DNA of 64,000 bases, taken from NCBI GenBank assembly GCA_029582265.1, contig CM055828.1, forward strand, positions 3,641,402 through 3,705,401. The letters run 5' to 3'. The notes beneath the pieces were generated by a model. That model did not search any database and was not told the DNA's origin. It worked only from the letters and a program-made list of their open reading frames with translations. Each line of letters begins with the position of its first letter. Position 1 is the stretch's first letter. The translations under genes were made by a program, and so were the position numbers. This document shows positions 41,701 to 49,223 of this stretch, piece by piece. Source of the DNA: Zoroaster sp. YZ-2022. Taxonomy: Eukaryota; Echinodermata; Asteroidea; Forcipulatida; Zoroasteridae.

Positions 41701-44567
41701 CCTTTGTGAGTTCGAGAACATGATCGAATTCTACCTGCTGCATTCATCTGACATTATTTTCACTGGAGACTTCAACATCCATGTGGATAACCCATCGGAC
41801 AGTGTATCCAATCAGTTCAAATCTATGTTATCATCATATGGCTTTGTCCAGCACATCACAGAGCCCACGCACCGTAGTGGTCACTGTTTAGACCTGCTTA
41901 TTACCCGTGACGAAAATTCACTAATCTCTGATGTTAACATTCATCCCGGACTGTCTGATCACTGCGCTATCATGTCAACTTTTCATCTTGATAAACCGCC
42001 TTCGCCCACTGTGTCCATTACATCCCGACGGTTAAAGGGTATTGACATTGATGTTTTTCGCCAGGATGTGGCTTCAGCACTTTCTCAGATCAACATAGAG
42101 AACACTGATCTAAATTCTTGTGTTGACAAATATCAGTCAATTCTCGGCGGTCTACTCGACAAACATGCCCCTTTACGAACGCGGACTGTAAAAGCTCCAA
42201 CGAACAGTCCATGGTTCAACGAGGAAATTCGTACTGCTCGGCGAATTAGACGGAAACTTGAGCGGAAGTGGCGATGTTCAAAACTGGAAGTTCACCGACA
42301 GAACTACTGTGTCCAGCGACGCATTGTGACTGACTGCATTGTTAGAGCTAAGATAACATATTATTCCTCTCAAGTTGATGGATGTTCTGGTGATCAGAAA
42401 AAACTGTTTAATATTGTTAATCGTTTACTTAATAAGAGTAAAACTCCGGTCCTGCCCATTTCAGACTCTGATATAGCCCTGGCTTCCCAATTCTCCGACT
42501 TTTTTGCTAACAAAATAGTTGGTATACGTAATGAGTTTTCTCCAGTGCATGGTCAAAATGTTCCTTCCTATGATGTAAATGAGGTCAGTCTCACAGGTTT
42601 TGAACCTGCCAGCGAAACAGAGATCAAGAAATTGCTTGTAAATTCTCCATCCAAATCCTGTGAGCTTGACCCCATACCCACCTTTCTTGTTAAGGAATGT
42701 TCAGAAGTTCTTACTCCATTAATAACAAATATTGTTAACAAATCCCTCAGTACTGGTGAATTCCCAAGTAGCCTTAAAATATCTCAAATTCGCCCTCTCC
42801 TTAAGAAAGGTGGTCTGGACAAGGAAGTGTTCAATAACTACAGACCCATTTCCAACTTGAGTTTTCTAGGCAAGACTATTGAACGCATTGTGTCATCTAG
42901 ACTATGTGCTTTCATGCGTAACAACTGTCTCTTTGACCCATTTCAATCAGCGTACAGACCTAATCACAGTACTGAAACCGCCCTATTGCGCGTTCACAAT
43001 GATATTCTGATTGCTCTAGATCAACAACAAATTACTGCTCTTATTTTTCTCGATCTGAGTGCGGCATTTGATACCGTGGACCACGCTGTGCTCCTGTCTA
43101 GACTCCGTAACACCATTGGTTTGCAGGATCATGCTCTGCAATGGTGTAAATCATACCTGGAGTCAAGACCGCAGTACGTACGTGTTGGTAATGCCGCCTC
43201 GAACCCTGTCTATCTTGATTTCTCTGTTCCACAGGGCTCGGTTCTCAGTCCACAGTTGTTCATATTATATATATTTCCTCTTAAACAAATCATCCAGTGG
43301 CAAAACCTTCAATATCACATGTATGCTGATGACACGCAATTATATCTATCTTTCAATCACTCCCAACAACATGCTGAATCTGCTATAAATTGTATTGAGT
43401 CATGTATTGAGTCATGTATTGAGTCATGTATTGAGTCATGTATTGAGTCATGTATTGAGTCATGTATTGAGTCATGTATTGAGTCATGTATTGAGTCATG
43501 TATTGAGTCATGTATTGAGTCATGTATTGAGTCATGTATTGAGTCATGTATTGAGTCATGTATTGAGTCATGTATTGAGTCATGTATTGAGTCATGTATT
43601 GAGTCATGTATTGAGTCATGTATTGAGTCATGTATTGAGTCATGTATTGAGTCATGTATTGAGTCATGTATTGAGTCATGTATTGAGTCATGTATTGATG
43701 ACATTCGCCAATGGATGAATGACAACTTCTTGAAAATCAATGACACCAAAACTGAATTCATGTTGATAGGTTCTCCACAGCAGTTGTCTAAAGTCTCCAT
43801 TCCGTTTGTTACTGTAGGTGATTCTCACATCAGCCCAGTAGACCACGCCCGTAATCTTGGTGTTATTTTTTACTCGTCCATGTCTCTAAATAATCACATT
43901 TCTCACACAGTTCGTTCTGCTTCATTCCATATCCGCAACATAGGAAATATCCGAAAATATATTGACCGCAGTTCTACAGAACAGATTGTCCACTCATTTG
44001 TTACGTCTCGGCTAGACATGGGGAATTCCCTTCTGTTTGGCCTTCAAGATAAACAACTTTCTCGCCTCCAACGCATTCAAAATACTGCTGCTCGCGTGGT
44101 CACTTTAACTAAGAAACATTCTCACATAACACCCGTCCTTTTAGATTTGCATTGGCTCCCTATATCATCTAGAATCATTTTCAAACTTATGCTGATGGTC
44201 TTCAACGCTCTCAATGGAAAAGCTCCTGCTTACATCTCGGACATGCTCAATATCTATAAACCTTCCCGCAACCTTCGCTCTGGCAGTAAATATCTTCTTC
44301 AAGAATCGAAGTGTCACTGCGCTTGGGGGGACAGGTCTTTCTCCGTTGCAGCTCCACGCCTATGGAATAAGCTACCCATTCATATCAGAACCTCTAAAAC
44401 CATTCTATCCTTCAAGAAATCTCTCAAAACTCACCTCATGTCAACAGCATTTTCTTAACTGTTTTTCTATACAATTTTCTCTTTTCCTGCCTTTTGGTTT
44501 TGTTATCTTTTTTGTCTAAGCGTCCTGAGCACCATTTTTTGGTGGATATGTGCGCTCTATAAGACCC

Positions 44568-44616
<49 letters not shown>

Positions 44617-46509
44617 TTTAGCCGACACATCCGTTCTCGTGCTTTCTTTCGTCGTAAGACACGACGTTGACGTCCTTCATTATCATCTGGAAATGATGTA
44701 CTGGTAGCACCAATCAAACTTCCGACTGTATCAATGATAATATTTGCCATGATTGCGCCAAAAAGAGGAACAACAACAACGCACAGAAAACTTGCTACAC
44801 CGCGTACGCGGTGAAACAATACAAAGCGCACGCGCGACGTTGCTCTCGGGCCGGATGTTCGTTTTCCTGAGCCGCTTTTACTGACTCGCACTGTCCACAC
44901 TGGACTTATTGTCTCGGGAAAAGTTACCTGGGAAGTTATCCTGGGCAGCAGTTGGCCAGTAAAAGTAACCGCTGGACTCAGGAAAAGTAACTGAGAGGAA
45001 AATGTCTTATGCTGTCCGCACTGGACTTAAAATTGGAAAAGTACCCATCGTCTCGGTAAGTTTTACCAAAAAAAGTCCAGTGCGAACACGGCTTTAGACT
45101 CAAAACTCAAACAAAGTAAACTCTGAACTCAAAACTTGTTGAAAGGTGGTGACACACATTTGAGCCCCTCCCCCAATCTTACAATCTCATAAACCATAAA
45201 ATAAAGGTTACTTACTGAAATATTTCAGTGTTTCCTCCATCATGACAGGGGAGAGAAGCTCGCATGGTTGTTCATCCTGGCACCCGCCCCTTCCATCCGC
45301 CGACCACAGCCAGTCGCTGTGCTCATAGGAGTAGTTGGACGTGGTGTCTGCTCGTAACTTGTACATTGGGATCTTCTCCTCAAGGAGACTGAAGAGCTCC
45401 ACCTCTGGAATGTTGGAGGTATTGTGTAGGTCTGTGGCAGGAGAGGGGACAAAATGAGAAATCGTTGATTGAATTTGTATCACTGTCTATAACTTAGGAG
45501 GAAAAAAAAGTCCAGTTTCTGGTCATAAGTCGGCTTCAAAATTGGTGCGGTGACACACTTTTCATTTGGTAATCTTTTTTTTTTTCTTCTTTTTTTTGCC
45601 AACAGGAAAATACGTGATACATGTATACGCGGGGACCAAATTTCCCATATACAAAGTATGGTGGCTAAGAGAGGCCTCACAAATCGGGCAAACGTTCATA
45701 CCCCAATATGAAAAAGTTGTTTAAAACACAGTACTGCAGAATTCCAGTCGATCCAGCAATTTTGAGCGGTGTGAGCAGAGCGCCGTGTGCACGTTCACCA
45801 TGGATTTGTATTGTTGCATCACTCATTTGCTAGCAATAAGGGCTGGCAAAGAAGCGTGCCTTCCTCTATGCTTAATGGTTAGTAGCACTATGAAATGAAA
45901 AACGTACATTAACCTTCCTACACATGGAGGCCACTCCGATCCACAAAATTCTGTTCTTGAGCAACCTTCAGTACATACATGTACAAGCCTGCTGTCCTTT
46001 CCAAGTAATCTTACAAAATCAACTGTGTGCCACCCAAGGCCACTGTAAATGTTTGAACATATTAGTATGTATAGGAGACCACTTTACCCTGCAATCTCAG
46101 TGGTGTATCAGTGCACAGAAGGGTAACCATAGGAGGCCACTGGCAACAGCTAATGGCCTGAATGGGTCGTTTCAAAAATTGCACTGATTGGAGGAGGGTT
46201 AAGCGAATGGTTACCAGCCAACATTTCATGCAAAATGTATGGATTTTGGCTGGTAGTCTGTTTTATCCTGCTTAGCAAAAAATATTTGCTTAGCATAATT
46301 TTCTCCTTAGTAGCTCTATGAATTGGCCTGTGGCTTATTTGACATCGGTGAAACTATTTGTGGTATGCACCATTACCTGTTATCGTCCCCGCTTCGCACT
46401 GTCCATTGGTGGTGTTTTCCCTAACCCCGGTGCTGTCTCCATCCCACTGCTCATTAGTGAAAACTTCCTCCACGGTTGCTACCGCTGACGATGAGACGGG
46501 TGGTTGCAT
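11464..46509 (-). CDS. TRAK1: Trafficking kinesin-binding protein (TRAK/Milton) homologue, 15 coding exons
   Basis: This is a cytoplasmic adaptor that couples mitochondria (through Miro GTPases) to kinesin-1 and dynein. Exons, 5' to 3': 46509-46377, 45431-45216, 20884-20808, 20284-20168, 19349-19249, 18613-18432, 17911-17781, 17370-17296, 16477-16331, 15989-15904, 15095-14889, 14622-14330, 14112-13954, 13795-13693, 13297-11464. All junctions are GT-AG with matching phases; total 3861 nt, 1286 residues. Seen: the N-terminal PEVE..LLEE..YKLRADT block (53-75), [18 protein letters not shown] (from ~125), a coiled coil to ~390 with a dynein CC1-box AAKIG (150-154), a Spindly-like LAAE (396-399), the [15 protein letters not shown] Milton block (~580-600) and STSLGL..LNER (~699-711). 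It is longer than the ~950-residue human proteins because of a serine-rich tail. Vertebrate TRAK1 and TRAK2 cannot be told apart here. Confidence 0.93.
13350..13395. repeat. 14-bp tandem repeat in TRAK intron
   Basis: About three copies of AGAGCTTTATAAG in the intron between exons 14 and 15. Confidence 0.6.
13693..13795 (-). CDS. TRAK1: TRAK coding exon 14 (residues 642-676)
   Basis: Too short for an ORF scan but bounded by TTTTTTACAG and GTAAGA, phase 1 to 2. It is required to bring the next exon into frame. [12 protein letters not shown] resembles the NSTFTFTTCRIL segment of vertebrate TRAK. Confidence 0.85.
13954..14112 (-). CDS. TRAK1: TRAK coding exon 13 (residues 589-642), Milton region
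   Basis: Phase 1/1. [20 protein letters not shown] then [19 protein letters not shown], matching [25 protein letters not shown] of the family. Confidence 0.92.
14330..14622 (-). CDS. TRAK1: TRAK coding exon 12 (residues 491-589), Milton region
   Basis: Acceptor TTAAAACAG at 14623 (the nearer TTAG breaks the frame). Encodes [20 protein letters not shown], an acidic linker, and [16 protein letters not shown], matching [19 protein letters not shown] and [16 protein letters not shown] of the family's kinesin-associated (Milton) domain. Confidence 0.92.
14889..15095 (-). CDS. TRAK1: TRAK coding exon 11 (residues 422-491)
   Basis: Phase 2/2. Short conserved [14 protein letters not shown] (family ETVRNINQ) then a serine-rich linker. 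Donor GTAAGT after 14889. Confidence 0.88.
15290..15475. repeat. 17-bp minisatellite in TRAK intron, about 11 copies
   Basis: CACCTGTTCAATATGGC repeats with little variation. 3 x 17 bp gives a 17-residue repeating peptide in open frames 15221-15580 and 15303-15740, which are therefore not genes. Confidence 0.9.
15904..15989 (-). CDS. TRAK1: TRAK coding exon 10 (residues 394-422), Spindly-like motif
   Basis: Phase 0 to 2. [16 protein letters not shown] aligns with MDSLAAEIEGTMRKEL of vertebrate TRAK. The LAAE core fits the L-(F/A)-x-E Spindly motif that binds dynactin's pointed end. Confidence 0.9.
16331..16477 (-). CDS. TRAK1: TRAK coding exon 9 (residues 345-393)
   Basis: 147-nt phase 0/0 exon. 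[20 protein letters not shown] corresponds to the LEDKYAECMEMLHEAQEE coiled-coil end; the rest (..NPLPVFPP) is a proline-rich linker ending the coiled coil. Confidence 0.9.
16536..16846 (+). mobile_element. tRNA-Leu-derived SINE with LINE-like 3' tail
   Basis: The head (16537-16623) folds as a long-variable-arm tRNA: AGTGTC pairs with GACACT, A-box TGGCCGAGCGG, anticodon loop CTCAAGT (CAA, leucine-type), B-box GGTTCGAATCC. A body with GTGTCCTTGAGCAAGACACT follows, a motif widespread in animal SINEs. The 3' end GGTGGATATGTGC..TATAAG is shared with the L2 LINE at 44520-44567. It ends in the (ATC)n repeat next to it. Confidence 0.88.
16847..17085. repeat. ATC / AATCATC microsatellite, SINE tail
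   Basis: Triplet ATC flanks about 27 copies of the 7-mer AATCATC; the simple tail of the adjacent SINE has expanded. The long histidine/serine open frame is an artefact. Confidence 0.92.
17296..17370 (-). CDS. TRAK1: TRAK coding exon 8 (residues 320-344)
   Basis: 75-nt phase 0/0 exon, [20 protein letters not shown] plus ALTKE, equivalent to the ENEELVQHL..AKDAQRQLTAE segment. A short exon, missed by ORF length alone. Confidence 0.92.
17781..17911 (-). CDS. TRAK1: TRAK coding exon 7 (residues 276-319)
   Basis: Phase 1 to 0. Encodes [20 protein letters not shown] then [13 protein letters not shown], a coiled coil matching the QQEEITHLLSQIVDLQKK segment of TRAK proteins. Confidence 0.93.
18432..18613 (-). 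CDS. TRAK1: TRAK coding exon 6 (residues 215-276)
   Basis: Phase 2 to 1. Encodes [20 protein letters not shown] and [15 protein letters not shown], the coiled coil matching LQKKLKDLEEEN..YEEKEQQLVND of the family. Its 3' edge and donor are duplicated 56 bp downstream (see findings). Confidence 0.93.
19249..19349 (-). CDS. TRAK1: TRAK coding exon 5 (residues 182-215)
   Basis: Phase 0 to 2. Encodes [19 protein letters not shown] followed by an acidic SYSDSDEDV stretch, aligned with the family's LRHELSMKDELLQFYT region before an acidic linker. Confidence 0.92.
20168..20284 (-). CDS. TRAK1: TRAK coding exon 4 (residues 143-181), CC1 box
   Basis: 117-nt phase 0/0 exon. It encodes [20 protein letters not shown] and on to ATDQ. 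The AAKIG core is the CC1-box found in dynein-activating adaptors, which contacts the dynein light intermediate chain. Confidence 0.93.
20808..20884 (-). CDS. TRAK1: TRAK coding exon 3 (residues 117-142)
   Basis: Acceptor TTCTTCTTGCAG, donor GTCAGT. It encodes [19 protein letters not shown] then TRLLEE, the most conserved block of the family and the common splice target for all candidate first exons (phase 1 in, phase 0 out). Confidence 0.95.
20885..25448. other. Part of the 24.3-kb TRAK intron, AT-rich, no gene
   Basis: AT-rich with many TGTACATG palindromic octamers (dense at 22200-22330, 22620-22720 and 22900-22990) and poly-A runs at 23005 and 23034. Open frames such as 21420-21788 minus show no recognisable content. 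Confidence 0.45.
25449..25563 (-). CDS. TRAK1: Candidate alternative first exon B of TRAK (38 codons)
   Basis: From ATG 25563 the frame reads [14 protein letters not shown].. to ..[12 protein letters not shown] and meets a strong donor (GCAG|GTGAGC) in phase 1, compatible with the exon at 20884; the isoform would be 1208 residues. The frame is closed by a TAA shortly upstream, so the ATG is the first available. A consensus TATA box (TATAAAAG, 25629-25622) sits about 60 bp upstream, where a promoter for a short 5' UTR would be. No known domain; transcription is inferred. Confidence 0.58.
25622..25629 (-). promoter_or_regulatory. TATA box candidate for TRAK alternative exon B
   Basis: TATAAAAG on the minus strand, 59 bp upstream of the ATG at 25563, predicts transcription starting around 25592-25597 and a leader of about 30 nt. 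Confidence 0.4.
26461..26799 (+). mobile_element. Second, diverged tRNA-derived SINE with (TTG)n tail
   Basis: B-box GGTTCGAATCC at 26519, then GTGTCCTTGAGCAAGACACT and TAATTGCTTCTC as in the 16.5-kb SINE. The 3' part (GGCGGATACC..GCAATATAAG) is a weak match to the shared LINE tail. Ends in TTG repeats to 26799. Confidence 0.85.
27060..28265. repeat. Clustered palindromic GGCTATGGC MITE copies
   Basis: At least five units each read GGCTATGGCTAGATCACTGT..TTCAGCATTGCCACTGCAGCC..AATAGCCATAGCC, so each unit is itself a hairpin. Outer ends (GGGCCATTTCCGAA.. and ..TTCAGACACGGCC) form a longer imperfect terminal inverted repeat. The copies are interspersed with a shared spacer (GAATGAAAGAAAAACAAGAT) and interrupted by a separate insertion at 27315-27761. 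Confidence 0.82.
27315..27761. mobile_element. 447-bp foldback MITE inserted in the GGCTAT cluster
   Basis: The two halves are inverted copies over about 190 bp. The outer 29 bp (ACATAAAACACAATAAAGGG..) are identical. Neighbouring repeat copies give the empty site ATAAATGCTTAA; here ATAAAT precedes and ATGCTTAA follows, so AT is duplicated. Confidence 0.85.
28807..29345. repeat. ~140-bp tandem repeat, about four copies
   Basis: Units contain TCGGGGTCTATTGGTATCCC, CATCGGGAGA and CCCAATTGGGATAGCATAGT. A single diverged copy, with the same GCAGAAGGTGTTG left end, lies at 31950-32075, so the array grew from a dispersed element. Confidence 0.85.
29346..31949. other. TRAK intron, no gene recognised
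   Basis: 29.9-31.4 kb is somewhat richer in GC and CpG than its surroundings, but I see no exon with a supporting splice context. The 31213-31467 plus frame has no recognisable content. Confidence 0.35.
31950..32075. repeat. Dispersed single copy of the 28.8-kb repeat unit
   Basis: Shares GCAGAAGGTGTTG, CCAAGGGTTTCCCGAT, CTATTGG and CCCAATTGGGATAGTATAG with the tandem array at 28.8-29.3 kb. Confidence 0.75.
32744..32945. mobile_element. ~200-bp near-perfect palindrome
   Basis: AGTAAAGACTGTTTG, ACACCATGTAGAAATTCTC and TAGTTCTGAAAAG recur inverted on the right half around a ~60-bp loop (about 32815-32870). Looks like a small foldback MITE; no clear target duplication. Confidence 0.75.
33173..33386 (-). 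CDS. TRAK1: Candidate alternative first exon A of TRAK (71 codons)
   Basis: Inside the 24.3-kb intron an open frame begins at ATG 33386, with an in-frame stop a few codons farther upstream, and runs into a donor (AATG|GTATGA) in phase 1, exactly the phase of the exon at 20884. Joined, it would read ..[12 protein letters not shown].., replacing exons 1-2 and giving 1241 residues. The peptide is acidic and unlike known domains. Vertebrate TRAK1 has isoforms with a short alternative N-terminus joined at this same point (from memory). A CTGCAG just upstream could instead be an acceptor, making it an internal exon. Confidence 0.55.
34012..34262. repeat. Direct tandem duplication, about 140 bp x 2
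   Basis: GACGAATNTGGAACTC..GGTACTGTCCCTA and CACACNTGTACACAACTCCAAAC occur twice in the same order. No coding content. Confidence 0.7.
34300..36403. other. TRAK intron, no gene recognised
   Basis: AT-rich, with scattered TGTACATG-type octamers. Nothing else supported. Confidence 0.35.
36404..36623. mobile_element. TTAA-type palindromic MITE family A, copy 1
   Basis: Ends carry GACAATATCGTCACGATCAA and its inverted counterpart; core GGGCATGG..TCAGAGTGCTAG and GCTGCTGCATAAATGAGCCA. The right end abuts TTAA (36620-36623); the left end is mutated. Confidence 0.78.
36905..37190. repeat. Direct duplication, about 125 bp x 2
   Basis: GGTAAACAATTCAGGTGACA and GCAATATCTACTGCCCTCTT occur in both halves, with matching flanks CCAGTCCTCATA..TTATTTCATTT. 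Confidence 0.8.
37575..37824. mobile_element. TTAA-flanked MITE family B, full-size copy
   Basis: TTAA at both ends, terminal (A)CCCT-like repeats, interior CCTGACAAGAAGTACAGGCC and ACTGATGGATTTTGGAGGAT shared with 48982-49223; the 90-bp element at 9912-10001 is a deleted relative. Confidence 0.8.
38283..38491. mobile_element. TTAA-type palindromic MITE family A, copy 2
   Basis: TTAAAGGGACAATATC at left and GATATTGTCCCTTTAA at right, flanked by TTAA on both sides; interior as in copies at 36.4 and 60.4 kb. Confidence 0.85.
39714..40202. mobile_element. MITE family C, copy in the TRAK intron
   Basis: Left ACCCTCCTACAATCAGTG..CATTCAGGCCACTCCAAGC is the inverse of the right end of copies at 46.2 and 47.2 kb; right end ..GTAGCAGGGTTAA with TTAA at 40199-40202. 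Confidence 0.72.
40985..44617 (+). mobile_element. L2-clade non-LTR retrotransposon, nearly full length, two nonsense mutations
   Basis: One reading frame runs from ATG 40985 to TAA 44456-44458, broken by TAG at 41429-41431 (in ISET-W-LKP, where tryptophan is expected) and TAA at 41678-41680. Domains in order: basic N-terminus; AP-endonuclease ([18 protein letters not shown] near 41768, LSDH near 41955); reverse transcriptase ([38 protein letters not shown] at 43322-43333); and a C-terminal region ending [18 protein letters not shown]. The RT motifs match the L2 clade. The 3' end has GGTGGATATGTGCGC and an (ATT)n tail to 44617. An in-frame 12-bp expansion follows YADD. Confidence 0.92.
43391..43698 (+). 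repeat. 12-bp tandem repeat in the LINE ORF, 25 copies plus a partial
   Basis: TGTATTGAGTCA is repeated exactly 25 times (43391-43690) with essentially no variation, then a partial copy. It adds Cys-Ile-Glu-Ser repeats to the LINE protein between YADD and the conserved DIRQWM..NFLKIN block. All six frames stay open, producing the spurious ORFs on both strands. Confidence 0.97.
45216..45431 (-). CDS. TRAK1: TRAK coding exon 2 (residues 45-116), start of HAP1 N-terminal region
   Basis: Acceptor CTCCTGCCACAG and donor GTAAGT give a 216-nt phase 1/1 exon. It encodes [20 protein letters not shown] and EETLKYF, the family signature that opens the HAP1-like N-terminal region. Confidence 0.92.
45909..46202. 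mobile_element. MITE family C copy, just downstream of TRAK exon 1
   Basis: TTAA at both ends (45909, 46199), left TTAACCTTCCTACACATGGA, right ..GGAGGAGGGTTAA. Interior GCTGTCCTTTCCAAGT and GCAATCTCAGTGGTGT shared with 46750-47191. Confidence 0.8.
46377..46509 (-). CDS. TRAK1: TRAK coding exon 1 (residues 1-44)
   Basis: The start is the first in-frame ATG (46509). The frame stays open upstream to a good acceptor (TTTTTACAG, exon from about 46663), but no upstream ATG is in frame. If the candidate noncoding exon at 54417 is joined there, its phase 0 frame meets a TGA, which again favours 46509. The donor is GTAATG after 46377, phase 1. N-terminal residues are poorly conserved in this family, so the start is moderately sure. 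Confidence 0.72.
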
Positions 46510-46749
46510 TGAAACTGCCAATGGTTGCGCTGTTGCATGGGCCAGCTTGGTGGTCTGTGTGGGGGCCCCAAAGCATACATGTAAAAAACACGTCTTGCGA
46601 GTGATTGGATTCCAGTGGGGAGGGGTTAGAGAGTAAAGATGCCAGATGAACAGTTCAACAATCTGTAAAAACAAAATGAATAACTTGGTGTGTTTCTTTC
46701 TTTGCCAGTCTTTAGTAAATGGTCCTTTCGTGCTACTGAACGAGTATTA

Positions 46750-47191
46750 TAAACCCTACTTCACATGGAGGCCTCTCCTATCCACTAAATTTCCAATATG
46801 TTCTTCACCAATCTTTAAAGCATACAAGCCACTGCTGTCCTTTCCAAGTCATCTTACAAAATCAACCCAGTGCCACCGAAGGCCACTGTAAATAAGACCA
46901 TCTCCGATTACATACACATCACACACTGAAGGCCATTACAAACCACAGTCTTTAGTGGTTTTGTATAGGTGTGTTTACAGTAAAAATACATGGTCAGCTG
47001 GTTGAAGCTGGTTGTTTGAACATATTAGTATGGCCTGCAAAGTATCAATGGGAGACCACTTGACCCTGCAATCTCAGTGGTGTGACAGTGCACAGAAGGG
47101 TAACCATATGAGGCCACTGGCAACAACTGCAACAGCTTGGAGTGGCCTGAATGGGTTGTTTGAAAAATTTGACTGATTGTAAGAGGGTTAA
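46750..47191. mobile_element. MITE family C copy, just upstream of TRAK exon 1
   Basis: Longer copy of the same family in the same orientation; left AACCCTACTTCACATGGAGG, right ..GTAAGAGGGTTAA with TTAA at 47188-47191. Confidence 0.8.
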
Positions 47192-48981
47192 AGAAAGCTA
47201 TGACTGATTATGTGAATTTGAGTCAAATGCACGACAAAACTGAACAGGAAATCATGTTTAGTAAGCAACATGGTACCCCCCTGTACATTAGGTACATTTT
47301 GGAAATTTGACCTGCATTCTGCAGGCAAACCAAAATGCCCAGTCACACTGTGATTAATAATCACACAGGAAACCTCATGATTACGAAAGTATAATGTACT
47401 GTGTACTGTACATTTAGTTTAATCGACAGACTAAGTATTGCACTCCACTATAAAAAGTTAGTCTAAAAAGTTACCTAAAATTGGCTCACCAAATCCTGTA
47501 AAATTTCAAAGAACTGTATCTCAAAACTTATTCCAAACATTCACACAAACTTATCACATAACCTAGGGAGTAAATGAAGCACTATAAAGAAATATATGTA
47601 TTCCTTGTCAAATTTACTGAAGACCCCTAGAATTTCAAAGGAGGAATTGTTTCGTGTGGCACATATTAATTGGTGATTCAAAAATTACCAAATGGTTGAA
47701 TACAAACTTATTTAATGTAATCCCAAGGAATATATTTATCTGAGGTTGTCACTTTAACCCTAACCTCCTACAGGCATTTCACTAGTCTTGGTCAAGACTG
47801 TGTTTGTATGTTTTTTGATACACGATCCGCTATCACACATGAACCGCTATCAAACACAGTCTTGGGAATTTCATAGAATCCCCCCCCCCTTGGGAATTTC
47901 ATAGAATCCCCCCCCACCCTCCGGGGGAAACCACTGCGCATGCGTTGATTTGTTAATGCTAGTGCGGCCCACATTTTTGGTGCGCATGCGCATATATACA
48001 ACAACGGACTGCCGTGTATAGATCTTCATACTTATAGATCTTCATACATGGATAATCTAAGCAGCAATATACTTGTACTGATCACCTTTTCAAATTCTCA
48101 CTTACCTCCCTGGAAATCCCACTTTAACATCAAACAATAGAGGGTAATCATTAATTGCCTGGCCCTCTTTGTACCCTTGTAAATTTGTGTGCCCACAGCG
48201 ACCTTGCAAAAATCGTGGCAATCTTGAACAGCCTACCAAATAATCAGCAAGGTTACATGTACTGTTGAAATTTCATTAGAGCGACTTTACAGGATAGCAG
48301 GATAGACTGGCTCTTCTCCAAAACCTTTAAATTACTAAGAAAAAAGCCTTCAGCAGCTGTTTTTCGGGTGACCTGTATCACAATTCTGTGCCTGTACACA
48401 GCCTGCAAACTGTCTTACCTGATCACTAAGACACTAGGGGGGGGACAAGCACACACAGTATACCTGAGTGTTACCCCCCATCAGAGCAGACGTGCTTCAG
48501 GATGTTCCCTGATTTTGAACAGGATGGGGGAAGGGTTAGAGTAAGGTCACATGCAGGACAAGAGTTAAAGGGATTTTTAGAGTCCTACATCTGATGAACC
48601 CTGTGTGAAATTACAGGTATTTTTTTATTTATTTATTTTTTATATAGACGGGTCACACTGAGGTCATCAGAAAAATTAATCACTAAATTTGAATCTAAAA
48701 TTTGTTATAATGGTTGGTTCCTGAGAAAGGATTTCGTCTGACATGCTGTATTTTTTAAAGAAAAATTTGAAATGGATCACAGCTGTGATCCATTTTCCAC
48801 ATTAGAATGAATGGAAACAAATCTGAATATAATTTCAACATTTTGACACGGTACAATTAGCAGAAAACTTCATAGGTTGGTTTTTAAATATATATCTCTT
48901 TATTTCCAGATATTTTACCAACAGTGCACAATCTCTTTAAAGTATTTATAGTGTCCTCCTGATCATGAAAAATTTTATTCT
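47192..48981. other. No gene recognised
   Basis: Contains a short tandem duplication of TTGGGAATTTCATAGAATCC with poly-C (47862-47912) and a T-rich stretch near 48620. No exon with splice support seen. Confidence 0.4.
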
Positions 48982-49223
48982 TTAACCCTAACCACCCCAA
49001 ATCCTGCAAAATCCTCCTGAAAAATTCAGCACTGTTGGAAACTGGTACTTTCACCTCTTCAAATGGAACAAAATCACTACCTGGCAAGAAGTACAGGCCA
49101 TAAGTGCTGAATGTGAAAGATCAACGAAAATGCATGGTGCATTTTGAAGTTAAGGGCATGTTTCCAAAAGTGCACTGATGGATTTTGGAGGATTCAGGAA
49201 GATACCTAGGGCGTTACGGTTAA
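48982..49223. mobile_element. TTAA-flanked MITE family B, second full-size copy
   Basis: TTAACCCTAACCACCCC at left; GGCGTTACGGTTAA at right; interior nearly identical to 37575-37824. Confidence 0.82.

Larger units (their letters stand above)
40572..45093. mobile_element. Harbinger-like DNA transposon remnant hosting a LINE
   Basis: Imperfect ~50-bp terminal inverted repeats: AGGCGTGTTCGCACTGGACT at the left and AGCCGTGTTCGCACTGGACT (read inverted) at the right. The target duplication is TTA at 40569-40571 and 45094-45096, as in PIF/Harbinger elements. Minus-strand coding remnants lie at about 44640-44900 ([14 protein letters not shown].. to KARERMCRL) and 40809-40990 (..[12 protein letters not shown]..), on opposite sides of the inserted LINE. 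No recognisable transposase core remains, so the superfamily call rests on TIR and TSD. Confidence 0.72.

Noticed and set aside
43357..43800. Long frames on both strands over the 12-bp repeat
   Set aside because: Shadows of the repeat within the LINE ORF; only the LINE frame continues into conserved sequence.
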